From positions 1,269,530 to 1,333,529 of the forward strand of contig NZ_JAPHEH010000001.1 in assembly GCF_029607905.1 (NCBI RefSeq): DNA of 64,000 bases. Reading direction: 5' to 3'. The translations under genes were made by a program, and so were the position numbers. Source of the stretch: Thiovibrio frasassiensis. GTDB taxonomy: Bacteria > Desulfobacterota > Desulfobulbia > Desulfobulbales > Desulfurivibrionaceae. This document shows positions 1 through 8,029 of the stretch, piece by piece. Each line of letters starts with the position of its first letter. Positions within the stretch are counted from its first letter, which is position 1. A model generated the notes under the pieces. That model was not told the origin of the DNA, ran no database searches, and was given only the letters and a program-made list of their open reading frames with translations.

Positions 1-2652
1 TTTCTCAAGCCCATCATGTTCACCGCCGGCGTGGGGCAGATCGATGCCCGGCACACCGCCAAGGCCAAGGAGGAAAAGGGCATGCTCATCGTCCAGGTGG
101 GCGGCCCGGCCTATCGGGTGGGTTTTGGCGGCGGCGCCGCCTCCAGCATGCTCCAGGGCGAGAATGTCAGCGAGCTTGATTTCGATGCGGTCCAGCGCGG
201 CGACGCCGAGATGGAGCAGAAGATGAACCGGGTGATCCGGGCCTGCAACGAGATGGGCGACAAGACCCTGATCGACGTGATCCACGACCAGGGCGCGGGC
301 GGCCCGGCCAATGTCTTAAAAGAGCTGGTGGAGAAATCCGGCGGCCGCATCGAGATCCGCAACATCCGGGTGGGCGACCCCACCATGAGCGTGCTGGAGA
401 TCTACGTGGCCGAGTACCAGGAGCGCAACGGGTTTCTGATCCGGCCAGAAAATATCGCAAAGTTCCAGGCGATCTGCGCCCGGGAAAAGGTGGCCTGCGA
501 GGTGTTGGGCGAGGTGACCGGCGATCTCCGCTTTGTGGTGCATGACAATTTGGATGGCTCCACCCCGGTGGATATCGAGCTCAACGAGCTGCTGGGCAAT
601 GTGCCGATCAAGACCTTCAGCGACAACCGCCGCCAGCCGGGCCTCAAGCCTTTGGTGGTGCAGGATCTCAGCGTCAAAGACGCTCTGCACAATGTCCTGC
701 GTCTGGTGTCCGTGGGCTCCAAGCGTTTTCTCACCAATAAGGTGGACCGGGCCGTCACCGGCCTTATCGTGCGCCAGCAATGCTGCGGCCCCTTGCAGCT
801 GCCGGTGAGCGATGTGGCTGTCCTGGCCCAAAGCCATTTTGCCAAATCCGGGGTGGCCACGGCCATCGGCGAGCAGCCCATCAAGATGCTGGTGAGTCCT
901 GCCGCCGGGGCGCGGATGGCGGTGGGCGAGGCGTTGACCAATCTGGTCTGGGCCAAGGTGGTAGAGCTTGAGCAGGTGAAATGCTCGGCCAACTGGATGT
1001 GGGCCCCCAAGCTCGAAGGCGAGGGCGCGGCCATGTACGACGCGGCCCTGGCCATGCGCGAGGCCATGATCGGCGTGGGTATCGCCGTGGACGGCGGCAA
1101 GGACAGCCTCTCCATGGCCACCAAGGTGGGCAAGGAAACGGTCAAGTCGCCCCGGGAGCTGGTGATCTCGGTATACGGGGCGGTGGCGGATATCTCCAAG
1201 GTGGTGAGCCCGGACATCAAGCAGCCCGGCTCCACCCTACTGTTTATCGATCTGGGTAACGGCAAAAACCGGCTCGGCGGCACGGCCCTGGCCCAGATCT
1301 TGGGCCAGCTCGGTAACGACTCGCCGGACATGGACAACCCGGCCCAGGTGAAACAGGCATTTTGCGCGGTGCAGGAGCTGATCGAGAATGGCATGATTGC
1401 GGCAGGTCACGACCGCAGCGACGGCGGCCTGATCACCACCGTGCTGGAGATGGCCTTTAGCGGCAACTGCGGCCTGGAGCTGGCCCTGACCGGCACATCC
1501 ACCGCCATCGAAGCGCTCTTCAGCGAAGAACTGGGGCTGGCGCTGGAATGCGCGGCCGGGCAGGAAGCGGCGGTGCAGGCGACCCTGGCCAAGTACGGGG
1601 TTCCCTGTGTGCTGCTCGGCACAACCACCCCGGTAAAAGAGATCCGGATCAGCTATAACGGGGCAATGGTTCTCGGTGAGGATATGCGTCTTCTCCGCCA
1701 GTGGTGGGAGGAAACCAGCTACCAGTTGGAGCGGCTCCAGATCAAGCCCTCCTGCGCCGACGAGGAAAAGCGGAATATCTACGACCGCAAGGGGCCGACC
1801 TACCATTTGAGCTTCGCCCCGGAAAAAACCGGTGCCGAGGTGCTGGCGAAAACGAACAAGCCCAAGGTCGCCATCCTGCGGGACGAGGGCTCCAATTCCG
1901 ATCGGGAGATGAGCTCGGCCTTTTATGCCGCCGGTTTTGAGCCCTGGGACGTGACCATGACCGACCTTTTGGACGGGCGCATCACCCTGGACGGTTTCCG
2001 GGGTCTGGCTGCGGTGGGGGGATTTTCCTACGCCGACGTGCCCGAGTCCGCCAAGGGCTGGGCCGCCACCATTCTTTTCAACGAACGGCTCAAAGGGATG
2101 TTCCAATCCTTTTACGACCGGCCTGATACCTTCACCCTGGGGATCTGCAACGGCTGCCAGCTCTTCGGTTTGCTGGGTTTGGTCCCTTGGCAGGGGCGGC
2201 TCCCGGCTGAGCAGCAGCCCCGCTTCATCCATAACGTTTCAGGCAGGTTCGAGTCGCGCTGGGTCACGGTCAAGGTGCTCAAGAGCCCGGCCATGATGCT
2301 CAAGGGCATGGAGGATCTGACCTTCGGCATCCACGTGGACCACGGGGAAGGGTTCCTCCATTTCCCAGACCCGGCCATCAAGGAGCAGGTGCTGGCAGGG
2401 AACCTTGCCACTCTTGCCTATGTGGACGACGCGGGCCAGCCCAGCGAGGCGTATCCCTTCAACCCCAACGGTTCGCCCGGCGGCCTCACCGGCCTCTGTT
2501 CGCCCGATGGCCGCCATCTGGCCATGATGCCGCATCCGGAACGGGCCTTCCTGCCCTGGCAATGTCACTGGCTGCCCGAGGAGATGAAGCAGCTTGAGGT
2601 CTCGCCCTGGCTGCGGATGTTCCAGAATGCCTATGCGTGGTGTATGAAGTAG
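1..2652 (+). CDS. purL: Phosphoribosylformylglycinamidine synthase, large single-chain form (5' truncated by window edge)
   Basis: Catalyses the fourth step of purine synthesis, the ATP- and glutamine-dependent conversion of FGAR to FGAM. The frame is open from base 1 and the first ATG (16) lies inside a conserved stretch, so the gene begins upstream. About 883 residues are present against roughly 1,290 in the proteobacterial single-chain family. Visible are the first AIR-synthase-like half (GGPAYRVGFGGGAASSM; DQGAGGPANVLKELV), the second half (GIAVDGGKDSLSMATKV) and a C-terminal class I glutamine amidotransferase. The glutaminase nucleophile is the Cys in GICNGCQLFGLLGLVPW, and HPERAFLPW carries the partner His. 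No neighbouring purine gene is visible. Identity is secure; only the 5' end is missing. Confidence 0.97.
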   Translation, partial: FLKPIMFTAGVGQIDARHTAKAKEEKGMLIVQVGGPAYRVGFGGGAASSMLQGENVSELDFDAVQRGDAEMEQKMNRVIRACNEMGDKTLIDVIHDQGAGGPANVLKELVEKSGGRIEIRNIRVGDPTMSVLEIYVAEYQERNGFLIRPENIAKFQAICAREKVACEVLGEVTGDLRFVVHDNLDGSTPVDIELNELLGNVPIKTFSDNRRQPGLKPLVVQDLSVKDALHNVLRLVSVGSKRFLTNKVDRAVTGLIVRQQCCGPLQLPVSDVAVLAQSHFAKSGVATAIGEQPIKMLVSPAAGARMAVGEALTNLVWAKVVELEQVKCSANWMWAPKLEGEGAAMYDAALAMREAMIGVGIAVDGGKDSLSMATKVGKETVKSPRELVISVYGAVADISKVVSPDIKQPGSTLLFIDLGNGKNRLGGTALAQILGQLGNDSPDMDNPAQVKQAFCAVQELIENGMIAAGHDRSDGGLITTVLEMAFSGNCGLELALTGTSTAIEALFSEELGLALECAAGQEAAVQATLAKYGVPCVLLGTTTPVKEIRISYNGAMVLGEDMRLLRQWWEETSYQLERLQIKPSCADEEKRNIYDRKGPTYHLSFAPEKTGAEVLAKTNKPKVAILRDEGSNSDREMSSAFYAAGFEPWDVTMTDLLDGRITLDGFRGLAAVGGFSYADVPESAKGWAATILFNERLKGMFQSFYDRPDTFTLGICNGCQLFGLLGLVPWQGRLPAEQQPRFIHNVSGRFESRWVTVKVLKSPAMMLKGMEDLTFGIHVDHGEGFLHFPDPAIKEQVLAGNLATLAYVDDAGQPSEAYPFNPNGSPGGLTGLCSPDGRHLAMMPHPERAFLPWQCHWLPEEMKQLEVSPWLRMFQNAYAWCMK

Positions 2653-2762
2653 CGAAAATATGTACGGCTGCGCTGTGAAATGGTATATCAATGCGTGATT
2701 GAGTCCGCTTGCCGCCTGTTGGCGCAAGCGATTTCGTATAATCTTCTTGATGAGACCGAATT

Positions 2763-3083
2763 ATGATGAAGCGAGTGGGAATTTTGGCGTTTTGCGTGAT
2801 GATTTCCAGTATCTCCACCTCGGCGTTGGCCGAGGGCATCGATGGCAAGGCCGTTCTCGGCGGCGCCATCGGCGGCGCGGCTGGCGCCGCGGTTGGTTCC
2901 GTGGTTGGCGGGAAGACCGGCGCCATTGTGGGGGCCGGCTTAGGCGGTGCGACTGGTGCGGCCATTGCCGCCGATGACAAACCGGCCAAGAAAGTAGTGG
3001 TTATTCATGAAGATGGCCACCATGACAATGGCCGGCATCGTGGCCAGTACAAGCATCGTAAGGGTCATGGGCACGACGATTGA
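2763..3083 (+). CDS. Small exported glycine-zipper protein with His/Asp-rich tail
   Basis: A 106-residue protein with an N-terminal signal peptide (about residues 1-23, ending ALA-EG). It is followed by a Gly/Ala-rich double glycine zipper (about 30-70: GGAIGGAAGAAVGSVVGGK, then GAIVGAGLGGATGAA) of the type found in outer-membrane-associated or membrane-inserting proteins. The last 35 residues are rich in His, Asp, Lys and Arg (HEDGHHDNGRHRGQYKHRKGHGHDD), which could bind metal or nucleic acid; that is inference. An ATGATG pair allows a start at 2763 or 2766; the Shine-Dalgarno is weak (GATGAG). It is followed by a strong terminator, so it is probably monocistronic. No specific function can be assigned. 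Confidence 0.75.
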   Translation: MMKRVGILAFCVMISSISTSALAEGIDGKAVLGGAIGGAAGAAVGSVVGGKTGAIVGAGLGGATGAAIAADDKPAKKVVVIHEDGHHDNGRHRGQYKHRKGHGHDD

Positions 3084-3108
3084 TCGGGAATAATTGGGAA
3101 TTGTAGGC

Positions 3109-3149
3109 AAAAAAGGGGGGCATCTCGTTGAGATGCCCCCCTTTTTTGT
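3109..3149 (+). terminator. Strong intrinsic terminator, possibly bidirectional
   Basis: A perfect 12-bp stem, GGGGGGCATCTC / GAGATGCCCCCC (3115-3126 with 3130-3141), has a 3-nt loop. A T-run follows (3142-3147) and an A-run precedes (3109-3114), so it could act on both strands. It lies 25 nt after the glycine-zipper gene. Confidence 0.92.
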
Positions 3150-3154
3150 TGTGT

Positions 3155-3295
3155 GAGCCTCTTGCAAAACGACGAATGAAGCCCAATAATTGTCCTTCCC
3201 GCGTAGGCGGGAATTCATAACGCACTGAATTTACAAAAATAGATTCCCGATAAAAACATTCGGGAATGACATATTGGTTATTTTGGAAGAGGCTC
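3155..3295. mobile_element. MITE-like noncoding element with terminal inverted repeats
   Basis: A 141-bp AT-richer block is bounded by GAGCCTCTTGCAAAA (3155-3169) and its inverted copy TTTTGGAAGAGGCTC (3281-3295), 14 of 15 positions matching. Inside are two further palindromes: TTCCCGCG TA GGCGGGAA near 3196-3213, and ATTCCCGA ... TCGGGAAT at 3243-3267. No coding frame is credible. The TTCCCGCGNAGGCGGGAA core resembles dispersed palindromic repeats common in proteobacterial genomes. No target-site duplication was confirmed, and only one copy is visible here. Confidence 0.55.
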
Positions 3296-3342
3296 GTATG
3301 TCTGGATAGATTGTGAAAACAGATTGCTCGCCGTGTCTGCAA

Positions 3343-4386
3343 TTACAGACCGAAAAGCGTCCGTTGGCGCGGGTCCACCCCATTATCCTGCCCCTGATCG
3401 GCGGGCAAGCCATCTTCAGCCTGATGGCCTCGGACAAAGAGAAAACGCTCCAGGTTGCGCTGGAATTCCGTCCACTGATATCCTTCCCCTTTTACCTGGC
3501 CGGACAAGCGATCCAGGTAATTGATCTTGGCGTCAAGATCGTCCAAAAAATTCAAGGCAAACGCCTCTTGCATCATGGGCAGGGAGGGGGAGCCGAACTC
3601 ATGCCGACCGTGATGGCTCAGAATAAGGTGTTTGAGCCGGTCACCCAGATCTTCCGGAAAGCCGGAGATTGCATTGATTTTTTCCTGCATCATCTCGATG
3701 CCCAATACCATGTGCCCCACCAACCTCCCCCGGTCCGTGTAGTCGAAGGGAAAGGAATCGAAGCTGAATTCCCGGAGCTTGCCGATGTCGTGGAGAAGCG
3801 CCCCGGCGATAAGCAAGGAGCGGTCCAAGGTCGGATAGAGGGTGCTGATGCTCTCCGCCAGCCGGGCCACGGCGAGGGTGTGTTCCAGCAAGCCGCCCAC
3901 ATAGGCATGGTGCATCATCTTGGCGGCCGGCGCCTTTTTAAAGGATTGCATGAGTCTCCGTTCCCCGAACAGGGAGAGGAGCAGTTCCTTTAAAAAGGGG
4001 TTTTCCACGCTGTTCACCAGCTTGAGCAACTCCTTGGCCATGAGTCCAATGTTGCCCTTGGTGCTTGGGACAAAGAGGGCCAGGTCCACCTCACTCTCCT
4101 GCACCCGGCTGAGGGTGTCAATTCGGAGTTGGAGGATTCCTCTGTAACCCTGGGCCTGACCGGTAACGGAAACTATGGCTCCGGCCGGGCATTCGTCCAT
4201 GAGTTGCTCGGCATTCTCCCAGACCCGGCACGAGATCTCGCCGCTGGCGTCCATCAGGACCAGGCTTAGATAGGGCTTGCCGGCCTTGGTTTCGCCACGG
4301 CTCATCTCGCGGACCAGGAAAAGGTCGTGGATTGTTTGGCCGTCAATAATTTCTTGTATCTGGATCTTTTTGTTTACGGTTGTCAT
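3343..4386 (-). CDS. YhaM-type 3'-5' exoribonuclease (OB-fold plus HD domain)
   Basis: A 347-residue protein. The N-terminal part (about 10-110) is an OB-fold nucleic-acid-binding domain (REMSRGETKAGKPYLSLVL, ISCRVWENAEQL). The C-terminal part is an HD phosphohydrolase domain with the metal-ligand pattern HHAYVGGLLEHTLAVARLA, then LLHDIGKL, then LSHHGRHEFGSP. This OB-HD order is that of YhaM/CBF1-type RNA 3'-5' exonucleases; RNA trimming is inferred from the family. The frame stays open upstream to 4602, but that extension has no similarity to the family and runs into the next gene, so I chose the ATG at 4386 (MTTVNKKIQIQEI). The Shine-Dalgarno is weak. Confidence 0.85.
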   Translation of the reverse strand: MTTVNKKIQIQEIIDGQTIHDLFLVREMSRGETKAGKPYLSLVLMDASGEISCRVWENAEQLMDECPAGAIVSVTGQAQGYRGILQLRIDTLSRVQESEVDLALFVPSTKGNIGLMAKELLKLVNSVENPFLKELLLSLFGERRLMQSFKKAPAAKMMHHAYVGGLLEHTLAVARLAESISTLYPTLDRSLLIAGALLHDIGKLREFSFDSFPFDYTDRGRLVGHMVLGIEMMQEKINAISGFPEDLGDRLKHLILSHHGRHEFGSPSLPMMQEAFALNFLDDLDAKINYLDRLSGQVKGEGYQWTEFQRNLERFLFVRGHQAEDGLPADQGQDNGVDPRQRTLFGL

Positions 4387-4541
4387 GGGCTCGGGAATAG
4401 GGTGGAGGGCTTTTCGGAGTGTGCCTATCGTCGTGTACGAGGTCACTATACCAGAGGAAGAAGGGTTTGGAAACTGTGCGGCAGCGCAGCAGAGGAGAAA
4501 AGGGGGGAGCTGGTCCTGCAGGGCTGAGCTCGAGAGGTAGC

Positions 4542-5378
4542 TTATCGGTGGGAGACTTTTTTCTTGTCGACGCGCACAACGCCAAGATGGGGCGGTTGCC
4601 ATTCAAGGGTGAAAATTGGCCCAATATCGGGGATTGCGGGGAGATAATTCGGGACAAGGTCGCTTAAGGCGGCAGGGGGCGCCCCTGTCATTTTTTCGTG
4701 ACGCTGGATGGCCTCTAGAACCGTAACCGCTTTTTCAAACGCGGTAATTTCCTCGGCATACCGCTTTTTGACCTGCTCATCTTTTTCGTTAGCGTATAAT
4801 CCTCGTAACCCGATCAGGGCGGCATAAATATTCCCCCCCTCGGCCGAGAGGATGTTGGCAAGATGCTCGAGCATGATCGGGCCATTGGGTTTTTTTGCGG
4901 CAAGATGAAAGAGCTGTGCTGCCTCCAATGGTTCGTCAAGATAGTAAAAATGGTTGAAGCCGACAAAAAAAGGCAGGACAAAGTTATCCGGCAGGGCGGT
5001 CATCCCTTGGCTGATCACCCTGTTTGTATACCGAGCATATTCATCATTGATATGGGGCAGGGTTGCCTGGCAGAGAAAATAGGTGTCGATGAATTGCGGA
5101 TGTAACGCGGCTGCGGCGTTAAGGCGCCGTGAGAGGGGTTCGGCATACTCAAGGGGTTTGCTCGGTTTATAGCTCAGGCCGCCGAAGAAAACACTGGCCT
5201 TGATAAATTGTGCCTCCCCGCCGAGTTGGTGGAGATAACCGAGGGCGATTTTCTGGGCTGTCGGGTGCAAGGGGTGGGAGAGTTGCAGGCTCCCTTCGGA
5301 AAAACGACTCTCCTGGAGGGAAAATAATGCCCCGTAGAGGAACAGGAGCAGAAAAAAAAGAGGCAGCTTGGCGCTCAT
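4542..5378 (-). CDS. Membrane-anchored protein of unknown function, third gene of the pilHI-like operon
   Basis: A 278-residue protein with one N-terminal hydrophobic segment (about 4-20, LPLFFLLLFLYGALFSL), a signal anchor or uncleaved signal. The rest is a soluble, helix-rich region that looks TPR-like (for example AQLFHLAAKKPNGPIMLEHLANIL and the Lys/Glu-rich 190-215 stretch). Its ATG overlaps the stop of the ABC permease by 4 nt (ATGA), so it is translationally coupled to the transporter. In Myxococcus the PilH/PilI transporter has a third partner, PilG, also of no recognisable fold. This gene could be its functional counterpart, but that rests on position only. I do not recognise the family. 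Confidence 0.7.
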   Translation of the reverse strand: MSAKLPLFFLLLFLYGALFSLQESRFSEGSLQLSHPLHPTAQKIALGYLHQLGGEAQFIKASVFFGGLSYKPSKPLEYAEPLSRRLNAAAALHPQFIDTYFLCQATLPHINDEYARYTNRVISQGMTALPDNFVLPFFVGFNHFYYLDEPLEAAQLFHLAAKKPNGPIMLEHLANILSAEGGNIYAALIGLRGLYANEKDEQVKKRYAEEITAFEKAVTVLEAIQRHEKMTGAPPAALSDLVPNYLPAIPDIGPIFTLEWQPPHLGVVRVDKKKVSHR

Positions 5379-6199
5379 TGCAGATCCTTGCGCTGGTAGA
5401 CAAGGCAGGCAAGCCAGAGAAAAAGGCCAACATAGGAGATGGTCAGCCCGAAATTTATCAGCAGGAGCGAAAGATCCGGGAGCAGGGCCGACGAGGCGAT
5501 CATGTTCTTGAAATCCAACCGGTCAAAATCCGGGAAAACCGAGGTCAGCCAGCGCAAGGCAGCTTCCAGCCTTGGTTGCGGTTCGGTTTGCAAGACCTGA
5601 AGCCCTATGGCTTCCCGCACCACGGGCAAGCCGGAGCAGATGGCATAAAAGGAAAGGGAGATGAGCAGCACTGGAAAACTGCCGCGTACCAGGCCGGAAA
5701 ACAAAAGAATGACGGAAAGCAGCATCAGCTCCATGGAAAAAAGACCAAGCCAGGAGAGCAGATAGGGCAGGGTGTTGAACTGGCTGAAATAGGCCGGGGT
5801 CATCTGTTTGATGATCAGCAGGGCGCCGAAGCCCAGTCCGCACAGGAGCAGGTTTAAAAGGAGAAGAAGTCCGGCGAGACCGGAAAAGATGCCGAGGACA
5901 TATTCTCCCCGCGAGATCGGGCGCGCCAGCAAAGAATAAATGACCTTCCGTTCTTCATCCAGGGCAATAACCTGGACCCCGTGGAAAAAAAGAAAGATAA
6001 AGCCGGAAAGCCATGCCATGGAGAGGATGAAATCACTGGAAGCCCTGCCGATATCCCTGGGAATAAAGTCAAGGAACAGGAGGGCGCCTGCCTGGGCCGC
6101 CATGGAAAGGACGATGAGGCCCATGAGGGCATGACGGCGGAGGCCGTCGAGCAGGACGAGGCGCGCCAGAGCGCTTATGCGTTTGAGGGCGTCAGTCAT
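5375..6199 (-). CDS. ABC-2 type transporter permease, PilI-like
   Basis: A 274-residue polytopic membrane protein with about six hydrophobic segments (for example HALMGLIVLSMAAQAGALLFL, FILSMAWLSGFIFLFFHGV, LGIFSGLAGLLLLLNLLLCGL, LLLINFGLTISYVGLFLWLAC). The EERKVIYSLLARPISRGEYVLG stretch after the second segment is typical of ABC-2 permeases. I chose the start at 6199 (MTDALKR) because it overlaps the ATPase stop by 4 nt; a longer frame to 6250 would run deep into the ATPase gene. Lying behind pilA and an ATPase, it matches the pilA-pilH-pilI order known in Myxococcus and Geobacter relatives, where the transporter is needed for pilus assembly or pilin export. The substrate is not known from sequence. 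Confidence 0.85.
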   Translation of the reverse strand: MTDALKRISALARLVLLDGLRRHALMGLIVLSMAAQAGALLFLDFIPRDIGRASSDFILSMAWLSGFIFLFFHGVQVIALDEERKVIYSLLARPISRGEYVLGIFSGLAGLLLLLNLLLCGLGFGALLIIKQMTPAYFSQFNTLPYLLSWLGLFSMELMLLSVILLFSGLVRGSFPVLLISLSFYAICSGLPVVREAIGLQVLQTEPQPRLEAALRWLTSVFPDFDRLDFKNMIASSALLPDLSLLLINFGLTISYVGLFLWLACLVYQRKDLQ

Positions 6200-6954
6200 T
6201 GTTGCACCTGTTCCACAAGGCTGAGATACCCCTCCACAAAGCTGGAACACCCCTGCTGTTCGGCCAGGGCGTGGGGTTGGCCTTCAAAAAGCTTACGGCC
6301 TTTGTGCAGCACCAGAACCCGATCCACCAACCGGTCTACGTCTTCCAGGATATGCGAGCAGAAGAGGATGGATTTGCCCTGCCCTTTCAGATCGGTAATA
6401 AGCGCAAGGATATCCGCCCGGCCAATGGGGTCCAAGCCGCTCATGGGCTCGTCCAGGATCAACAGCTCCGGGTCATTGAGCAGGGCAATGGCAAAGTTGG
6501 CCCGTTGCTGCATGCCTTTGGAGTAGTTCCGCAGCGGTCGGTTGCGGGCCTCCCACAGTCCGAGGCGGCGGAGCCATTTCTCGGAACTGGTGCGGACCTC
6601 CTGTTGTGCCATGTTGCAGGAACTGCCGGTAAAACGCAGCATGTCCAAGACGGTGAGGTTCGCGGGAAAATTGGCGGTCTCCGGCAGGTAGCCGATCCGG
6701 GTTCTGACTGGGCGGTGTGTCGGATTTTTGCCGAGGATGGTAATGGCGCCGGCATCGGGCCGGATGAAATCCATGATCAACTTGATGGCCGTGGACTTGC
6801 CCGCGCCGTTGGCGCCGATCATGCCGAGGGTTTCCCCGGCCTGCATGGAGAAGGAAACCTCCGCAAGGGCGGCAAGGGCCTGGGTGCCAAGCTCCTTGGC
6901 ATAGGTTTTGGAAACGGAGCGGAATGCGACAATCGGATCTGCCAACGTCTGCAC
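6196..6954 (-). CDS. ABC transporter ATP-binding protein, PilH-like
   Basis: A 252-residue CcmA/NatA-type ATPase. It has Walker A GANGAGKST (about 49-57), signature YSKGMQQR in place of LSGGQ, Walker B LLILDEP with the D-loop MSGLDP, and the switch His in FCSHILEDVDRL. The start codon is GTG (6952-6954) with a poor Shine-Dalgarno. It pairs with the permease immediately downstream (ATGA overlap). A strong terminator separates it from pilA by about 50 nt, so it is either expressed by read-through or from its own promoter. The position behind pilA supports PilH over a general drug or sodium exporter. Confidence 0.9.
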   Translation of the reverse strand: MQTLADPIVAFRSVSKTYAKELGTQALAALAEVSFSMQAGETLGMIGANGAGKSTAIKLIMDFIRPDAGAITILGKNPTHRPVRTRIGYLPETANFPANLTVLDMLRFTGSSCNMAQQEVRTSSEKWLRRLGLWEARNRPLRNYSKGMQQRANFAIALLNDPELLILDEPMSGLDPIGRADILALITDLKGQGKSILFCSHILEDVDRLVDRVLVLHKGRKLFEGQPHALAEQQGCSSFVEGYLSLVEQVQQ

Positions 6955-7000
6955 CTGTCTGTCAAGGAAGGGGAAAAAGCAAAAAAAAAAGGAAACAGCA

Positions 7001-7038
7001 TAAAAAAATTCGGCGGCTCCAGAAAGGAGCCGCCGAAT
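7001..7038 (-). terminator. Intrinsic terminator after pilA
   Basis: On the minus strand a perfect 13-bp stem, ATTCGGCGGCTCC / GGAGCCGCCGAAT (7038-7026 with 7020-7008), has a 5-nt loop and is followed by a U-tract (A-run 7002-7008 on the plus strand). It lies 21 nt past the pilA stop and 47 nt before pilH. Confidence 0.92.
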
Positions 7039-7058
7039 GGCACGAAGATTCTCGTTGA

Positions 7059-7625
7059 TTACAGTGCGGTCCAGTTAGCGGCAGTGGTAAGAACGTTGAC
7101 CCCTGCGGCGCCAACGGCGGGAACATCACCGATTACAAGAGTATAGGGATCGAGGCCAAAGTTTCCAGTGGCGTTCCAGTATACTGCGGTAACATCACTG
7201 TCCACGCCAAAGGTCCGGGGGCCAGTGCGATGTTTTGCCACTGCGGTAAAGGCACTATATTGGAAGGGAGCAGCAGCGTTGCCAAGACCAACTACGCAGC
7301 CAATGTTCACACCATTGCTCACGCCGATGTTCAGGCCCGTGCCGCCATCGGTAATCCAGTGGTCGGCGGCGGTGGCCGGACCGGCCAGAACTACGTTGGC
7401 ACCAATTGCTGCATTCGATGTTGCGGCGGTATAGCCAAAACCACGCCAGTCAACAAAGTAAGCAGCCTGGGATTTCTGGAGATTGACCACATCGCTGGTG
7501 GCCGAGGAGTTGAAGGCCCGCTGGCGATAGGCGGCGAACTGCGGGATGGCGATGGCCGCCAGGATGCCGATGATCGCGACAACGATCATCAACTCTACGA
7601 GGGTGAAACCTTTTTGGTTCTTCAT
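7059..7625 (-). CDS. pilA: Type IV major pilin PilA
   Basis: A 188-residue prepilin. The leader MKNQKG is cleaved before F(+1), giving the classic FTLVELMIVVAIIGILAAIAIPQF helix with Glu5. The C-terminal globular part is Gly/Ala/Val/Asn-rich and carries one Cys (NIGCVVG), so the usual disulfide-bonded D-region is absent. This matches the disulfide-free pilins of many deltaproteobacteria, though the protein is longer than the truncated Geobacter PilA-N. The start at 7625 follows a good Shine-Dalgarno (AAAGGAG); the frame upstream to 7658 is leader. It is transcribed away from the adjacent PilS/PilR-like genes, with a sigma-54 type element about 80 nt upstream. It is the structural subunit of the pilus made by the genes that follow. 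Confidence 0.97.
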   Translation of the reverse strand: MKNQKGFTLVELMIVVAIIGILAAIAIPQFAAYRQRAFNSSATSDVVNLQKSQAAYFVDWRGFGYTAATSNAAIGANVVLAGPATAADHWITDGGTGLNIGVSNGVNIGCVVGLGNAAAPFQYSAFTAVAKHRTGPRTFGVDSDVTAVYWNATGNFGLDPYTLVIGDVPAVGAAGVNVLTTAANWTAL

Positions 7626-7703
7626 GATACGCTCCTTTGTGTGTGTGGTGCCTTGCAAAATTAAAAACTTACTCCGTTATATGGTCTAGCCATGGCTTGG
7701 GTC

Positions 7704-7751
7704 AATTCCAATTTTCATGCCAGCACGAGGATTATTTTGAAAATTGGAATT
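7704..7751. repeat. Perfect 14-bp inverted repeat over the pilA promoter
   Basis: AATTCCAATTTTCA (7704-7717) and its exact reverse complement TGAAAATTGGAATT (7738-7751) are separated by 20 nt. The proximal arm overlaps the -12 region and spacer of the sigma-54 type pilA promoter. The distal arm lies just upstream of -24 relative to pilA. It could be a regulator-binding site; protein and role are unknown. Confidence 0.75.
7707..7722 (-). promoter_or_regulatory. Candidate sigma-54 (-24/-12) promoter of pilA
   Basis: On the minus strand TGGCATGAAAATTGGA matches the consensus TGGCACGNNNNTTGCW with correct spacing. It deviates at TTGG instead of TTGC and at one T in the -24 box. It sits about 82 nt upstream of the pilA ATG, beside a PilS/PilR-like pair whose regulator has a GAFTGA sigma-54 contact loop. 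Confidence 0.7.
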
Positions 7752-8029
7752 TGTGGTTTGATTTTATGGTGTTGTCTCGAGAGACAAAAAAAACTAACTA
7801 GGTGCATGCAGCCGGTTGACATATTTTGTCAGTTATTGATGACGGTATGTGTCAGTCTGGGCAGGGGCAATGGATTTTTTGTTCTAAGAAAAGCGGATAC
7901 CGTGTATTCTGGACAGGTGTTGAGAATAGTTTTTCTTTTTTTTCTCAGTAGGTTAGCCTCGTGCATGGCCTGTTTGGAAAGCCCGATTGTATTTGTTGAT
8001 AATACCGTGATGAACCTTGGAGGCGATGC

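Noticed and set aside
1237-2232. A 331-codon antisense frame within purL
   Set aside because: It overlaps the conserved glutaminase and AIRS segments; no motif of its own.
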